This document shows positions 54,423 to 64,000 of a stretch of 64,000 bases of DNA, one piece after another. A program made the translations under genes and the position numbers. Within the stretch, counting starts at the first letter, position 1; every line of letters starts with the position of its first letter. The stretch comes from Enoplolaimus lenunculus. Taxonomy: Eukaryota; Nematoda; Enoplea; Enoplida; Thoracostomopsidae. Where the stretch lies: NCBI GenBank assembly GCA_030248215.1, contig JASANG010003411.1, forward strand, positions 281,268 to 345,267, read 5' to 3'. The notes under the pieces are model-generated. The model was not told the DNA's origin. It was given only the letters and a program-made list of their open reading frames with translations, and did not search any database.

Positions 54423-55691
54423 CTTACAACCACAACTTAATAATTCAAAAATTCAAATTTTACATTCTAGGTAGTATCATATGATATTCAACAGGACAAT
54501 TTGGGTATATTACCTCAAGCATGCAGCTGACATTTGAAAAAATATCATGATATTCGCAGACAATACCTCCAATATCAAATGATATTGCAGAAAAAAGGTG
54601 AACTACACATGGCAATAGCAGACAAATACGAATTTTTGAATACAATATGGGGTATACAAAGAGACAAAATGTTACCCAATAGTCTAATAGGGACAAAACG
54701 TGTCCGAAGCTGCCCCGGTTATAACGTGAACCACGCTTGAGGATAGCCTTTTATCCTTACGCTAGGTTTAGATTTGGACTTGGAGGTTTTTACGAATGTG
54801 CTTAAGATATACTACTGTTACCGCCCAGTTTTGTACACTGGCGACGTTTTCTCTAACTAAGATTTAATTCAAACTTCTGAACTGATTACGCATTTGTTTA
54901 GCAATAAACTCTGTGAAATTGGACAACTGAAAGACAATAAAATATACCAATTATTATATAATTTTCTAATGCCTTCAAATTGGCGTGTTGTTGTCCAATT
55001 TTTTATGCCTTTTTTTCGTATCCCTCTAAGAAATAACATACCAGTTTGTGAAACAACAAGGCGTTGGTGTGGCGTAAATGAAGTTTTGTTGGCTATAAAA
55101 GTACCATATTTTCACTGTATACCACAGCACTTTCGTGCCTCACAACTGACACATGGATATCAATAATTATGTGAACTTCGGTCCAGTTCATTTCTGCTAA
55201 TGTTGCCTTGTACGGAAAAAATAAAAGAGAAAATTCCAGAAAAGACACATCTTCCGTGATTGTAAACAATAGATTGGGTGAGCTAAGCTGTAAATTTTAG
55301 TTCTTAAATATTTCACAACGTTTTTAGTCAAAACTTGTCAAACCATAGGATCAAGATAAATTTGGGGATTCTGCCACATAATTGCGCAAATCACAAGATA
55401 CATTGTTGCCGAAGATCGTTTATAAACATAACGGTTAAATGCTATGCTTTGAAAGCAATTTTTTATTTTTGGTTTTACAAACCAACGCTTTTGTATATGC
55501 GCGCTATGCTGCATGCCATTTGTGCAATCTTTGCTGTCTTTTAATACAGTGCATAAAAATAAGTTTAACGCCCCGCAGGTATGTTTATATATGGCTCAAT
55601 AAAGGTATTTTGTGTTTCGGTATTTGAGTTATAGCTTCAAAAAAATTCTATGTAATATTTTTTGCGAGCGAGAATTTAAAATGCATTATTT

Positions 55692-55893
55692 GGCTCATGT
55701 TACTTTAAGGGGCGTTCAGGATTCTAGTGGGTCTGAAAGAGTAGGTTTAGATTCTAGATTACATTTTTTTGCTCTGGCTTCGGCTTATGCTTAGGCTTAG
55801 GTTTAGGAATGTGTTCATTCTTACGCTTAGGATGAGGCTTACGCTTACGAATACGCTTAACCTACTGTAACGCCCCTTAAAGTAACATTGGCC
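55692..55893 (+). mobile_element. Family A element
   Basis: GGCTCATGTTACTTTAAGGG to CGCCCCTTAAAGTAACATTG then GCC, with well-kept ends and a TTAGGC-type core. One of the best copies in the window. Confidence 0.88.
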
Positions 55894-55904
55894 CATAATT
55901 TCAA

Positions 55905-55985
55905 CATGAAATGGGAATTTTAGGCTTGGATTCGAGCTCCAGACCTTCGGATTGAAGGGCTTTCCAATCACCGCTTTGGTCCAAA
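55905..55985 (-). repeat. tRNA-derived SINE head
   Basis: The minus strand reads ACCAAAGCGGTGATTGG (A box) and GGAGCTCGAATCC (B box) at tRNA-like spacing, directly beyond a family A element. There is no acceptor-stem pairing. Confidence 0.5.
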
Positions 55986-56212
55986 CGGTTTATTACTTTT
56001 ACGTTTGTTTTTCCTCTTTTGAGCTGTACGAATTGTGATATATATACAGTGAGCGTGCAACTGATATCTTCTATTAGCCATTTTTGATTGTATTTAGTTG
56101 TTAAGCGCTTTTAAAATGCAACACAAGACGAAAGATGATTTTCTGATTCTAATCCCATTATGTGATAGGTTGTATTAAGAATGACACGCGCGTAGCCAGG
56201 ATTTCCAATTTT

Positions 56213-56423
56213 GTACTGCAAAAAATGGTTAGTCAAATTGACTGTCTCCGAAATATAGATACGGGACTACACAAGCTGAATCAAATTCGATTACGTCAGA
56301 GTCGAACATGTGACTCAGTTAGTCGAATTTAACTGTAGCGGTGTCGAATTTGGCTCAGTTTGTGCAGTTCCTTAGAACCTGTACTTCGGAGAGAGTCAAT
56401 TTCACACACCATTTTGCAGTGTA
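56213..56423 (+). mobile_element. Family D foldback element
   Basis: TGTACTGCAAAAAATGGTTA to ACCATTTTGCAGTGTA, more diverged than the copy at 22651. Confidence 0.8.
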
Positions 56424-57095
56424 CGGGCGGTCTTGGCAACAAGCAAATATTAACTTTTGAAGAATTCGCGAGCGAAGCAAGCTAGAGACTGTTTCATATA
56501 AAATTTTTAAATTGATGTATTGGGCTGACAAATTCATGGTTTGTGTCGGATTTACAAACCAAAATGTGAAAATTTTGAAAAGTACTGGGAAACATATGCC
56601 TAGCTTGTTTTCAACATGTTTACGAGCAAAGCGAGCGAAAGGCTAGACGCAATTTTGGAGTTTTAAGTGATTGCTAAGGTTGCAAAATGTTCTTGGTTAT
56701 TTGATTAGAGGAATTTATACCCACAGACTCTGACAACGCGCATAGACCGTACAGGTACCAGGGTGGAGGTTCACATCTGGCCCTGGCAAAAAATTGACCA
56801 TGACTCATTCTGCAGTAGAACCTTTATTCGGAGGTTCCGCAATTTGGAGTAAAATGTTTTGTGTATACTTTAAAGTGTATGTGTAATTTATGAATGTTCT
56901 TCTGAATTTTGAGCAATTCCCAAAGTCTAAAACTTCAAAATCTTCTAAAACTGACGTTCAAAACTATTTTTTGACATTACTTTACAAAATTTGTGTGTTT
57001 TTGAGAACATAATTTGGCTTGCTTCACCCTTGCTTTCGGTTCGGGCAAACTTTTTCGACCTCGGATGGTTTCACATACCATAAGACACTCGCAGG

Positions 57096-57219
57096 TACAC
57101 AGCAAAAATGGTGAATCAAATAGACTCTCTCCGAAATAGGCTTTTCCGGACTACACAAACCGAGTCAAAATTCGACTCCGCCAGAGTCAAATTCGACTCA
57201 ATGTGTCGTTTGCAGTGTA
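57096..57219 (+). mobile_element. Family D element, right half lost, upstream of the 325-aa gene
   Basis: TACACAGCAAAAATGGTGAA to TTTGCAGTGTA, with an internal deletion. It ends 210 bp before the ATG at 57430 and so may lie in its promoter. Confidence 0.78.
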
Positions 57220-57429
57220 GTACAACAACTTGTCATGTAAAAATACGCAAAGCTTAAGTTTTATTACTTGACAATATTTTAAGCAAAATGTGTCGCTGCT
57301 ACAAAATTTTCAGGTGCAAAACGCATTTAGATTTCCGAATTTTATAAAACGGTATATACTTTTTAGGACTCCATGTAAGTATCGATAGTAATATTAATTT
57401 TAAAATTTAAAATTTTCCTTAAATTCAAA

Positions 57430-58407
57430 ATGGCCGAAACCGACGAACCCTTTGAAACCGAATCTTCAACCGGAACGATCAAAGAAAAAGCAAAACCTAC
57501 ATACCGCCTTTACGGATCGTACATCATGCGACCACGCGGGGATGTTCTTCAAGACATTTATCACAAAGGCGAATATATCCGCCCTATCCGTCAAGATAAA
57601 GGCCGCCGGTATCGGGATCCGAGGCCAATAATTTTAAAGTCAAATTATGGCAAGATGGCCGCATCGAGCAGGTTTGATTTTTTGTTCCCACGCTACGGTC
57701 CCGATTTTGCGCCGCCGTTACGGCCCGACGGCTGGCAAGCCCATCGTTATTTCGAAACGTACAATCGAGCGTATTTAGGATTTAGTCGACCATTTCGTCG
57801 ATATTTTGAATGTGGTGACATAGCTAGCGAAGAAGCGGGAAGCGCTTTTGCGCCAACCGCTGATTACGCGATGTCATACGGCGGCCGCAACGGTGGCCGC
57901 CGCCGTATGACACCGCGACAAGAAGTCCAGCGTGAGCTCTGCCGTGCTACGGCGCTAGCGAACGCTGGACTGATAAGCGAGGAAGCGCTACATCGGTATT
58001 GGATGGCCGAATTGGAAGATGTAATCATGGTGAAAAATCTCAGACTTCCCTTGAACACCCCAAGCCGATTAGATCGCGAAATCGAAGATATCACTTGGAA
58101 CAAAGGAAACTCGCTGCACACAACGACCGCATTTGTTCCACCTCCACCAAGGCGACCTTTTTTCGACAAGCCGGATTTGATTCGAGACGGCTGTGATTTA
58201 TATCGAACAGGTGCTATTACACCACACCAGCTGGAACGACACTTTATACCGGATGAATGGTATGATATTGCGACGCATTGTTGGAAACCATTTTACGTAC
58301 TAAAAGGTGTCAAAGAAGCAACAAGTATGAAGGCAAACAAACCGGCCGAAAGCCATCATATGGATAAAATTGAAGAAGAGCCATCTGCGGAAATAGTCGA
58401 AGAGTAA
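57430..58407 (+). CDS. Uncharacterised intronless 325-aa protein
   Basis: A single open reading frame from ATG (AAATTCAAAATGG context) to TAA encodes 325 aa. The N-terminal 20 residues are acidic. A basic, aromatic-rich region follows (YRLYGSYIMRPRGDVLQDIY, RFDFLFPRYGPDF, RYFETYNRAYLGFSRPFRRY). A helical segment comes next (TPRQEVQRELCRATALANAG), then a proline patch (FVPPPPRRPFFDKPDL), and an acidic tail (EEEPSAEIVEE). There is no signal peptide or membrane segment, so a cytosolic or cytoskeletal protein is likely. GC content is higher than in the flanks, typical of real coding DNA here. I do not recognise the family. The start is the first ATG of the frame, and transposon sequence begins at about 57096-57219 upstream and 58470 downstream. 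Confidence 0.8.
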   Translation: MAETDEPFETESSTGTIKEKAKPTYRLYGSYIMRPRGDVLQDIYHKGEYIRPIRQDKGRRYRDPRPIILKSNYGKMAASSRFDFLFPRYGPDFAPPLRPDGWQAHRYFETYNRAYLGFSRPFRRYFECGDIASEEAGSAFAPTADYAMSYGGRNGGRRRMTPRQEVQRELCRATALANAGLISEEALHRYWMAELEDVIMVKNLRLPLNTPSRLDREIEDITWNKGNSLHTTTAFVPPPPRRPFFDKPDLIRDGCDLYRTGAITPHQLERHFIPDEWYDIATHCWKPFYVLKGVKEATSMKANKPAESHHMDKIEEEPSAEIVEE

Positions 58408-58464
58408 AAATATATCATAGTGTATTGTTTAAAATGTTTTTAAATTATTCAACTAAACTGCATC

Positions 58465-58552
58465 ACTGTAAATTCCAGTGAGTTGATTTTAAACTCAAAA
58501 TGATCTGAATCCAGTCAGAAGTCTGAGCTCTGACTTACGCGTTACAGAAGTC
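58465..58552 (+). repeat. Family G left half, 3' of the 325-aa gene
   Basis: CACTGTAAATTCCAGTGAGT then TGATTTTAAACTCAAAATG; truncated before a family B fragment. Confidence 0.65.
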
Positions 58553-58554
58553 AT

Positions 58555-58630
58555 GGCTCATGTATAGAACAGGGCCGGAAAAGTAGTATAAGCATATTCC
58601 TAAGCCTAAGCCTAAGCTGAAGCGTAAGCC
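58555..58630 (-). repeat. Family B half element after the 325-aa gene
   Basis: GGCTCATGTATAGAACAGGG then TATTCCTAAGCCTAAGCC, truncated. It follows a family G fragment at 58470. Confidence 0.65.
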
Positions 58631-59131
58631 TTTAAGTGTAACCGAAAAGCAACAAAACAAAAATGCAAAATTGCGTTTGGTTTATTAATGGAACACTAGC
58701 GATTCATTTTAGCGGTTTTTAATGCGCCCAACAAATCTCGTTTTGAAAGTTGCTGTTTAAAACGCGAAATGCAGTTGAAACAACGTTTTATTTTTTATAC
58801 GATTCCTGACAATATTGTTGAATAAAGCGTAAGCCTAAATCCAGAATCTAATACCATAATTCGATTATTTAGAATGCTGCAGAGAAAGGAAAATGTACTA
58901 GAGATCCGTATTTATACGCTATACGTTGCTGAATATGCTGGAGTTTAAATTAGAAATTGTCAGAAAAATATTCAAATTATATATACATATATACATACAC
59001 ACAAATAAATAAATCCTAATTTCAAACAGGCAACTGCTGGTGTTGACTGAACGGATTAATGATTAATTAAACCATAACCAATTTAGTCAAAAATTACTCA
59101 TTGAAACACCGCATTCATTCGTGCATTTGTC

Positions 59132-59172
59132 GGCCAATGTAAAGAACAGGGGCGGAACGGTAGTACGAAACC
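59132..59172 (-). repeat. Family B terminus only
   Basis: GGCCAATGTAAAGAACAGGG then GCGGAACGGTAGTA, with no core or second end. The stretch 58631-59852 otherwise shows no gene. Confidence 0.6.
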
Positions 59173-59852
59173 GTTTGCGGAAAAAATATTAATTTTTGTG
59201 TCTAAAGATTTTACATCAAAAATTATGTTTCAAAATAGCTTCGGCCAAATTTTTTACTCCCAAAAAACTTTTGAACACCCATATTTTTGAACAGCCGTTA
59301 CCCAGCCTCGTGTAAACCAAGATATTGCATCTCATTGGTCAAATCCCCTTTTATCTCTGTATTAGCGTTAGAAATCGAATCAGCGTCAGGTCTAATATTT
59401 GCTACTAAATGTTTCTATAACTGCTACCTTACTCAAATAGCATACGGTTGCTGCTGCAATATATATTAGACAATTTTTCAATATTTATCCCATAGCAGAA
59501 GGAAGCTTTAACAATACGGTCAGCCTCGCGTCAATCTATTGGTATATAAAGCTACGAATTAAGATTACCCATCTAAATGTTTTGACTTTCATTAGCAGTC
59601 AAACCGCATGGTTTTAACCGAATCTTTCTAGCCAATTACGATTAATTTTGAAACATTGACATTTTCTGAGCTCATGTTCACTTCCTACACACACAAGCTT
59701 GCATATGCTTAAACTGACAATTGTTACGGATGCTGATGGTTCACAGCGGATGTGAAGCTGTTTCAAAATTTTTCAAACCTTTCTGTTCGCTAAGAATTCG
59801 CTCGTTTCAATACACAGGGCAAAATGTGTTTGGACATTTGCTAAAGAATATT

Positions 59853-60285
59853 ACTACCGGAGTGACCCGAATAAGAGGGAGGGCTGTTATTTATTTGGCC
59901 TCTCCAGAGGGTACCCTTTCTGTTATTCGGTTACGGACTGTTATTTGTTCTCAACTCACGCTCCGCCACTATTCGTTACTGATATATCCGGTACTGCAAC
60001 TATCCGTTGAATTAAACCTTTATTTGTCTTGTGTCAATAGCTTGAGCGATAATACAAGATTAAACACTTAAGTGCGCTTTAAAGTTTCGAACTCAACTTT
60101 ATTTGGTCCTGGAGTCACTTACGTACTACAATTAGGGTTAATTGACATTTACGGATTCTAATTAGGGTTTAGGGACTCTATCCGCTTACGGACTCTTATA
60201 TGGGATACAGACTCCTATTGATTGGGACTCAAAATGAGGACCTCCACTTATTGCCCCCACCCTCATATTCGGGTCACTACAGTAG
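59853..60285 (-). mobile_element. Family C element
   Basis: CTACCGGAGTGACCCGAATA to TATTCGGGTCACTACAGTAG. The GATATATCCGGTACTGC and GGACTCTTATATGGGA blocks match the copy at 2914 in inverse. piggyBac copy 2 begins 5 bp further on. Confidence 0.87.
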
Positions 60286-60484
60286 TTTAACCCTCAACGG
60301 CCCGGCAAAATTTTCACCTTAATCAGCCCAACGGTCTACATATGTAGACAACACAACTAGCGTTAGTTTTGGCTTATCTCAGGGTGCTCTCCTCCTTTAA
60401 CTGGCTTGAGACAGTCAGAACTAGTGTTCTGGCGGAGTTCCACCCGCTCCCCGTCCAGCCTCCCACTGCGGGCGCGTTGTCCAG

Positions 60485-60805
60485 TTAAGCACAGTCGTTG
60501 CACGTTATGGTGCGATTCATGTGCTCCTTGCACACTCGTTTTCCACATGACGAACAGCTCAATCTCGTAGATTTGCGACAACTTGTGACCTGACATTTGG
60601 TCGGTTTACCAGATGTAGAAGGTTCGTTTCGCTTTTGAGGCAGCCCGTAAGCCATAAATGAATCCTTTGATTTTGCGTAAATTTTTTCACTACTGTAACG
60701 TTTGGTCATATTGTCTTGCGCTAGTTGTTCGGCTACTTTTTTCATGAAAACATTGCGTGACTTTTGATATCCGCTCAGTTTCATGACAATGAATGCGTTG
60801 TGCAA
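60485..60805 (-). pseudogene. piggyBac transposase, C-terminal remnant (copy 2)
   Basis: The Cys-rich C-terminal domain (CQVTSCRKSTRLSCSSCGKR, VCKEHMNRTITCNDC) sits in a different frame from the N-terminal part, as in copy 1. It differs from copy 1 at a few residues (Ser for Asn in KLSGYQK, Ser for Pro in EPSTSGK, Glu for Asp in VCKEH). Confidence 0.9.
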
Positions 60806-61632
60806 CGGTACTTAGCAGGTTTCGCCGGCATGTACGCTCGCCCCGGTGCATATCCTCTATACCCGTAGAGCTGTTCATCTACTGTAAGTGATTCGGACGG
60901 TATATAATGAAGACGTAAGTTGGACTGAAATAGGTCCCAAACATCTCGTATAGCAGCCATTTTGTCACTTTTTTGACGCTCCCGGCGAGTCAGTTTGTTG
61001 TCGAATGTTACATTTTCCAGCAACTGTTTCATTCTGTTTTTTGACAGCGCGCAGCGGTAAAAGGGCCTGCTGTCGTTTTTGGTGAATAGTGAAGCCACTG
61101 GAGACATGTTATCGCGATCTGCACCAGCTCTGATTACCACCCCAAGCCAAGCTTTCAGCTCGCACATTGGTAGCGTTGAAAAATTGCGCGCCCGCAGTCG
61201 CCTACTAGTGAGTCGCTGAATTGTATGTAAAATGGGCTCGTTTATATAAAGATAAAATGCTTGTGACTCTGTTGTAGGGTTTACTGCAGTGCCTTCGCGA
61301 AAGCGAATTATATTTCTAGCTAACACACGGACAGGCGGTGTTGTAGAATGCCACTCAACACCCGTCGCTGACAAAAACACATTACTTCCACTAGAAGTCT
61401 CGTCCATATCGCTCAACTCACTACTAGATGCGTCCGATTGTTTTTGTAATTCACCATCACTATCTTGCTCATAAATAGCAGCCTCTTCATTACTGCATTG
61501 ACCTAACTCAACTGATTCTGAGTCGTCATTTGAACTATTGTCGTCCGGTTTGTCATCTTCTGTCTCTGAATCACTTGGTTCTAATACACGTCGTACGACC
61601 TCAGTCAAAGATAATTTATGCAAACCTGACAT
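60781..61632 (-). pseudogene. piggyBac transposase, N-terminal remnant (copy 2)
   Basis: This 283-codon frame is identical in plan to the one at 37341-38192: acidic leader, N-terminal DDE domain with VDEQL, then the shared deletion after KPAKY. I see one amino-acid change in the leader (GQCSNEE against GQCSSEE). It is not functional alone. Confidence 0.92.
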
Positions 61633-62206
61633 TTCCCTGACTTTACCTCACCATACAAAACCGTGTGTAAGAACAAAACGTTCCAATTCTTGTCAAAACT
61701 CAAACTATGATCAAATCAACATCTGTCTACATATGTAGACGGTCGGGTTATATAGGTATATGACTCACTGTACAGCAAACTTTTGTTCCCACAATGCTAT
61801 AAGTTTTTTATACTACTATAACAGAATAATTATCGATGGAAATTAAACAATAGATTCTTAACTATAGCACCTGCCGAACAATCAATTGTCGAACTGGTTA
61901 TGTCTACATATGTAGACTGTCGGGCCATTGAGGGTTAAACAAGACGAATCAGTAAACAGCTATTCTTGTAAGTTGTAACACTGTTTATATATGTTTCGTG
62001 GTGTAAATTGCAAACATTTGCCCAAAACACCCACAAACCTGAATGCGGATGTGAATGTAAAGATCCACATTTATTTTTCACGGATACAGAGGCGGATCCC
62101 CCCCTAAACCTGAGCCTAATCTTAATGTTGAGCCTTGTCCTAAACCTAAAGTTATGTCAACATGAGGAAATTTGCAAGGCTGACGAAGGAAAGTGTACAA
62201 AGATCC

Positions 62207-62488
62207 GGCCCATGGAAAGATCAAGGGCGTAACGTTTTCCTGTGGGACTAGAACGGAATAAGCTTAAGCTTTAGACTAATTTTTTTGCACTTAGGAATAG
62301 CCTCATTCTTACGCTTAGGCTTAGGCTTTTAGGAATAAACTCATTCTTACGCTTAGGCTTAGGCTTAAGAATAAACTCATTCTTACGCTTAGGCTTAGGC
62401 TTAGGAATAAACTCATTCTTAAGCTTAGGCTTAGGCTTAGGCTTAGGAATATGCTTATAATTCTATTCCGCCTCTGTTCTCTGCATTA
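62207..62488 (+). mobile_element. Family B element with an expanded core
   Basis: GGCCCATGGAAAGATCAAGG to ATTCCGCCTCTGTTCTCTGC. The core holds four tandem units of about 35-38 bp (AGGAATAAACTCATTCTTAC + GCTTAGGCTTAGGCTT), making it longer than other copies. Confidence 0.85.
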
Positions 62489-63484
62489 GGAAAGAGCCTA
62501 TCGTTTCCGAAAACAAACGAGATGTAAATTTCAAACCGACGCTATTTGACGCTGTCCACAGACAAATCCAAAAGTATGCCAATCAAGTTTTCAAAAACGA
62601 TTTATTATACTACTTTCTTAAATTTTGTAAGTTTCATCATAAATACATTAAGGTTTTTTTCAAAAATTAAAGACTATTTTGAATCTGTTGTGTTACCGCA
62701 CGCTGCAACAATAAAAGACAGTCAGAGATATCATTGTCAAAAACACGTTTTGGAGTAAAAAAATCGTTGCAGTTGCAGTTGTTATTGTTGTTGTTTTTTA
62801 AGTAAATTTAAAATTGCGAAAACGACAAAAATAATTTGAAAAATATGACAAATATGATTAAACGGTTCGTTTTACATGGCGCACTGCCGTAAAATATTGA
62901 ATTGGGTATGCAACTTATAAGCTTTTTGTATTAAAAATATTATTAACTTGACAGTGTGACACAGCAAGCAGTAATTAATTATGTACTTGTGGATATTAAA
63001 ATCTGCTTAAAAATCCCCAAAGGACGTGGTAAAAGCTAACGTTGCACATATTCAGCCGGGACCCACGTCCGTATATGTGAGGAATTTGAGAAACGGTGGC
63101 AAAAAATCGAAGAAGAATTTATGAAATTCATAACGGTAAAAATTGTTGTACACTGTTGCGGCAGTTGAGCTCTGGTGCGTCAATATTGTTAAAAAGCATA
63201 CAAATAAAATATGACGTATGCAAAAATATTCATGATTTACGACAGACTTCGAAGCATTTTTTACGTATTTGTTATCTCTTACGCCAAGAAAAAAATGATA
63301 AAATTTAACAACTAAATTTCACTGAAAGCCAAACTTTTTTAACCTTATTTTATCCTGTTTTTTACTAAACAGCTTAAATGCTAATGTGGTCGATTAAAGA
63401 AAGCATTGAGAGAGAGTTTTTTCCCTGCAGCAGTATAAAGACTTCTCGGCTACAGTGATAAAATGCATAATTGTTAAGTATAAT

Positions 63485-63805
63485 GGCTCATGCAAACAAC
63501 AGGGACGGAACGTGTTTCTGTGAGTCTAGATGAAACTAAGCTTAAGCTTTGGACTAATTTTTTTGCTTGGCTTAGGCTTAGGTTTAGGTTTAGGCCTAGG
63601 AATATGTTCATTCATACGCTTAGGTTTAGGTTTAGGCTTAAGCTTATGCTTAGGAATATGCTTATATGCAATAGAGTAAGCTTCAGCTTTAGACAATCTT
63701 TTTGCTCAGGCATTAGGCTTAAAGTTAGGCTTCGGCTTAAGTTTAGGTGTAGGTTTAGGGTAGGGATATGCTTATAGTACTGGTACGGACCTGTTCTTTA
63801 CATTG
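63485..63805 (+). mobile_element. Family B element, long, with duplicated core
   Basis: GGCTCATGCAAACAACAGGG to ACGGACCTGTTCTTTACATT, about 320 bp. The internal AAGCTTaAGCTTT block and hexamer core occur twice, suggesting internal duplication. The spacer 61939-64000 otherwise has no recognisable gene. Confidence 0.8.
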
Positions 63806-64000
63806 ATTAAATGTTTAACATGCAGCCAATATTTTTCGGTTTTGGATAGAAATGCCTTTGCTTCTACATTGCTTAATATTTGGTTTGATATTTTCTGGCT
63901 GTGGAAAAATTGTTCTGAAAGCACTAAACATTGACATAATAGTCCATTGTCTAAACTCAACCATTTCCTGTAAAGAGTTCACTAAAAACAACGAATTGTA

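Larger units (their letters stand above)
60291..61934 (-). mobile_element. piggyBac-type DNA transposon, internally deleted, copy 2
   Basis: Same length (1,644 bp), same ends, same palindromes and the same internal deletion as the element at 36851, with TTAA at 60287-60290 and 61935-61938. By eye I find about five base differences (for example near 60523, 60613, 60774, 61490 and 61909), so the copies are over 99% identical. It inserted immediately beyond the right terminus of a family C inverted-repeat element. Confidence 0.95.

Noticed and set aside
62280-62450. Interstitial telomere
   Set aside because: TTAGGC-like hexamers are irregular, flanked by family B ends, and occur in many such elements, so they are transposon cores.

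Overview
This is a window of an invertebrate animal genome: AT-rich, with GT-AG introns and a heavy load of short inverted-repeat transposons. I cannot fix the phylum from sequence alone. TMC, chimaerin, WBP4 and RPS29 are all generic animal genes. No operons, ribosome binding sites or bacterial features are present.

Four host genes can be named. (1) A transmembrane channel-like (TMC) gene fills 1569-23263 on the minus strand. I placed 19 coding exons whose phases all agree, giving a predicted protein of 1,315 aa. One giant exon (8473-9875) carries a very long Ser/Thr/Asn-rich loop. (2) RPS29 lies at 41245-41415 (minus). (3) A WBP4/FBP21 spliceosomal protein lies at 42736-46557 (minus, 8 exons, 291 aa, one WW domain). 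(4) A two-exon chimaerin (SH2-C1-RhoGAP, 550 aa) lies at 49135-52688 (minus). I do not recognise the intronless 325-aa gene at 57430-58407 (plus), the 118-aa ORF divergent from RPS29 (41585-41941), or the small spliced reading frames between WBP4 and chimaerin (46819-48766).

Mobile DNA dominates the rest. At 28.26-35.06 kb a minisatellite of 32-35 bp monomers (with a 230 bp higher-order unit) is split by a 3.9 kb minus-strand LINE with 13 bp target duplications. The LINE encodes an N-terminal 2A-like peptide, an APE endonuclease, a reverse transcriptase and C-terminal C2H2 fingers. Six copies of a 131 bp tandem repeat follow (35331-36115). Two almost identical 1,644 bp piggyBac elements (36851-38494 and 60291-61934), each flanked by TTAA, carry the same internal transposase deletion. 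A 5'-truncated second LINE sits at 52917-53243.

At least eleven families of short inverted-repeat elements (called A-L here) are scattered through introns and spacers. Families A and B have different termini but share a core of TTAGGC-like hexamers. Several lie right beside TMC splice sites. tRNA-derived SINE pieces occur at the left edge and elsewhere.

The host genes show no shared pathway. The layout is ordinary animal genes embedded in transposon-rich DNA. The most notable items are the 2A-bearing LINE inside the satellite, the twin deleted piggyBacs, and the enlarged TMC loop.
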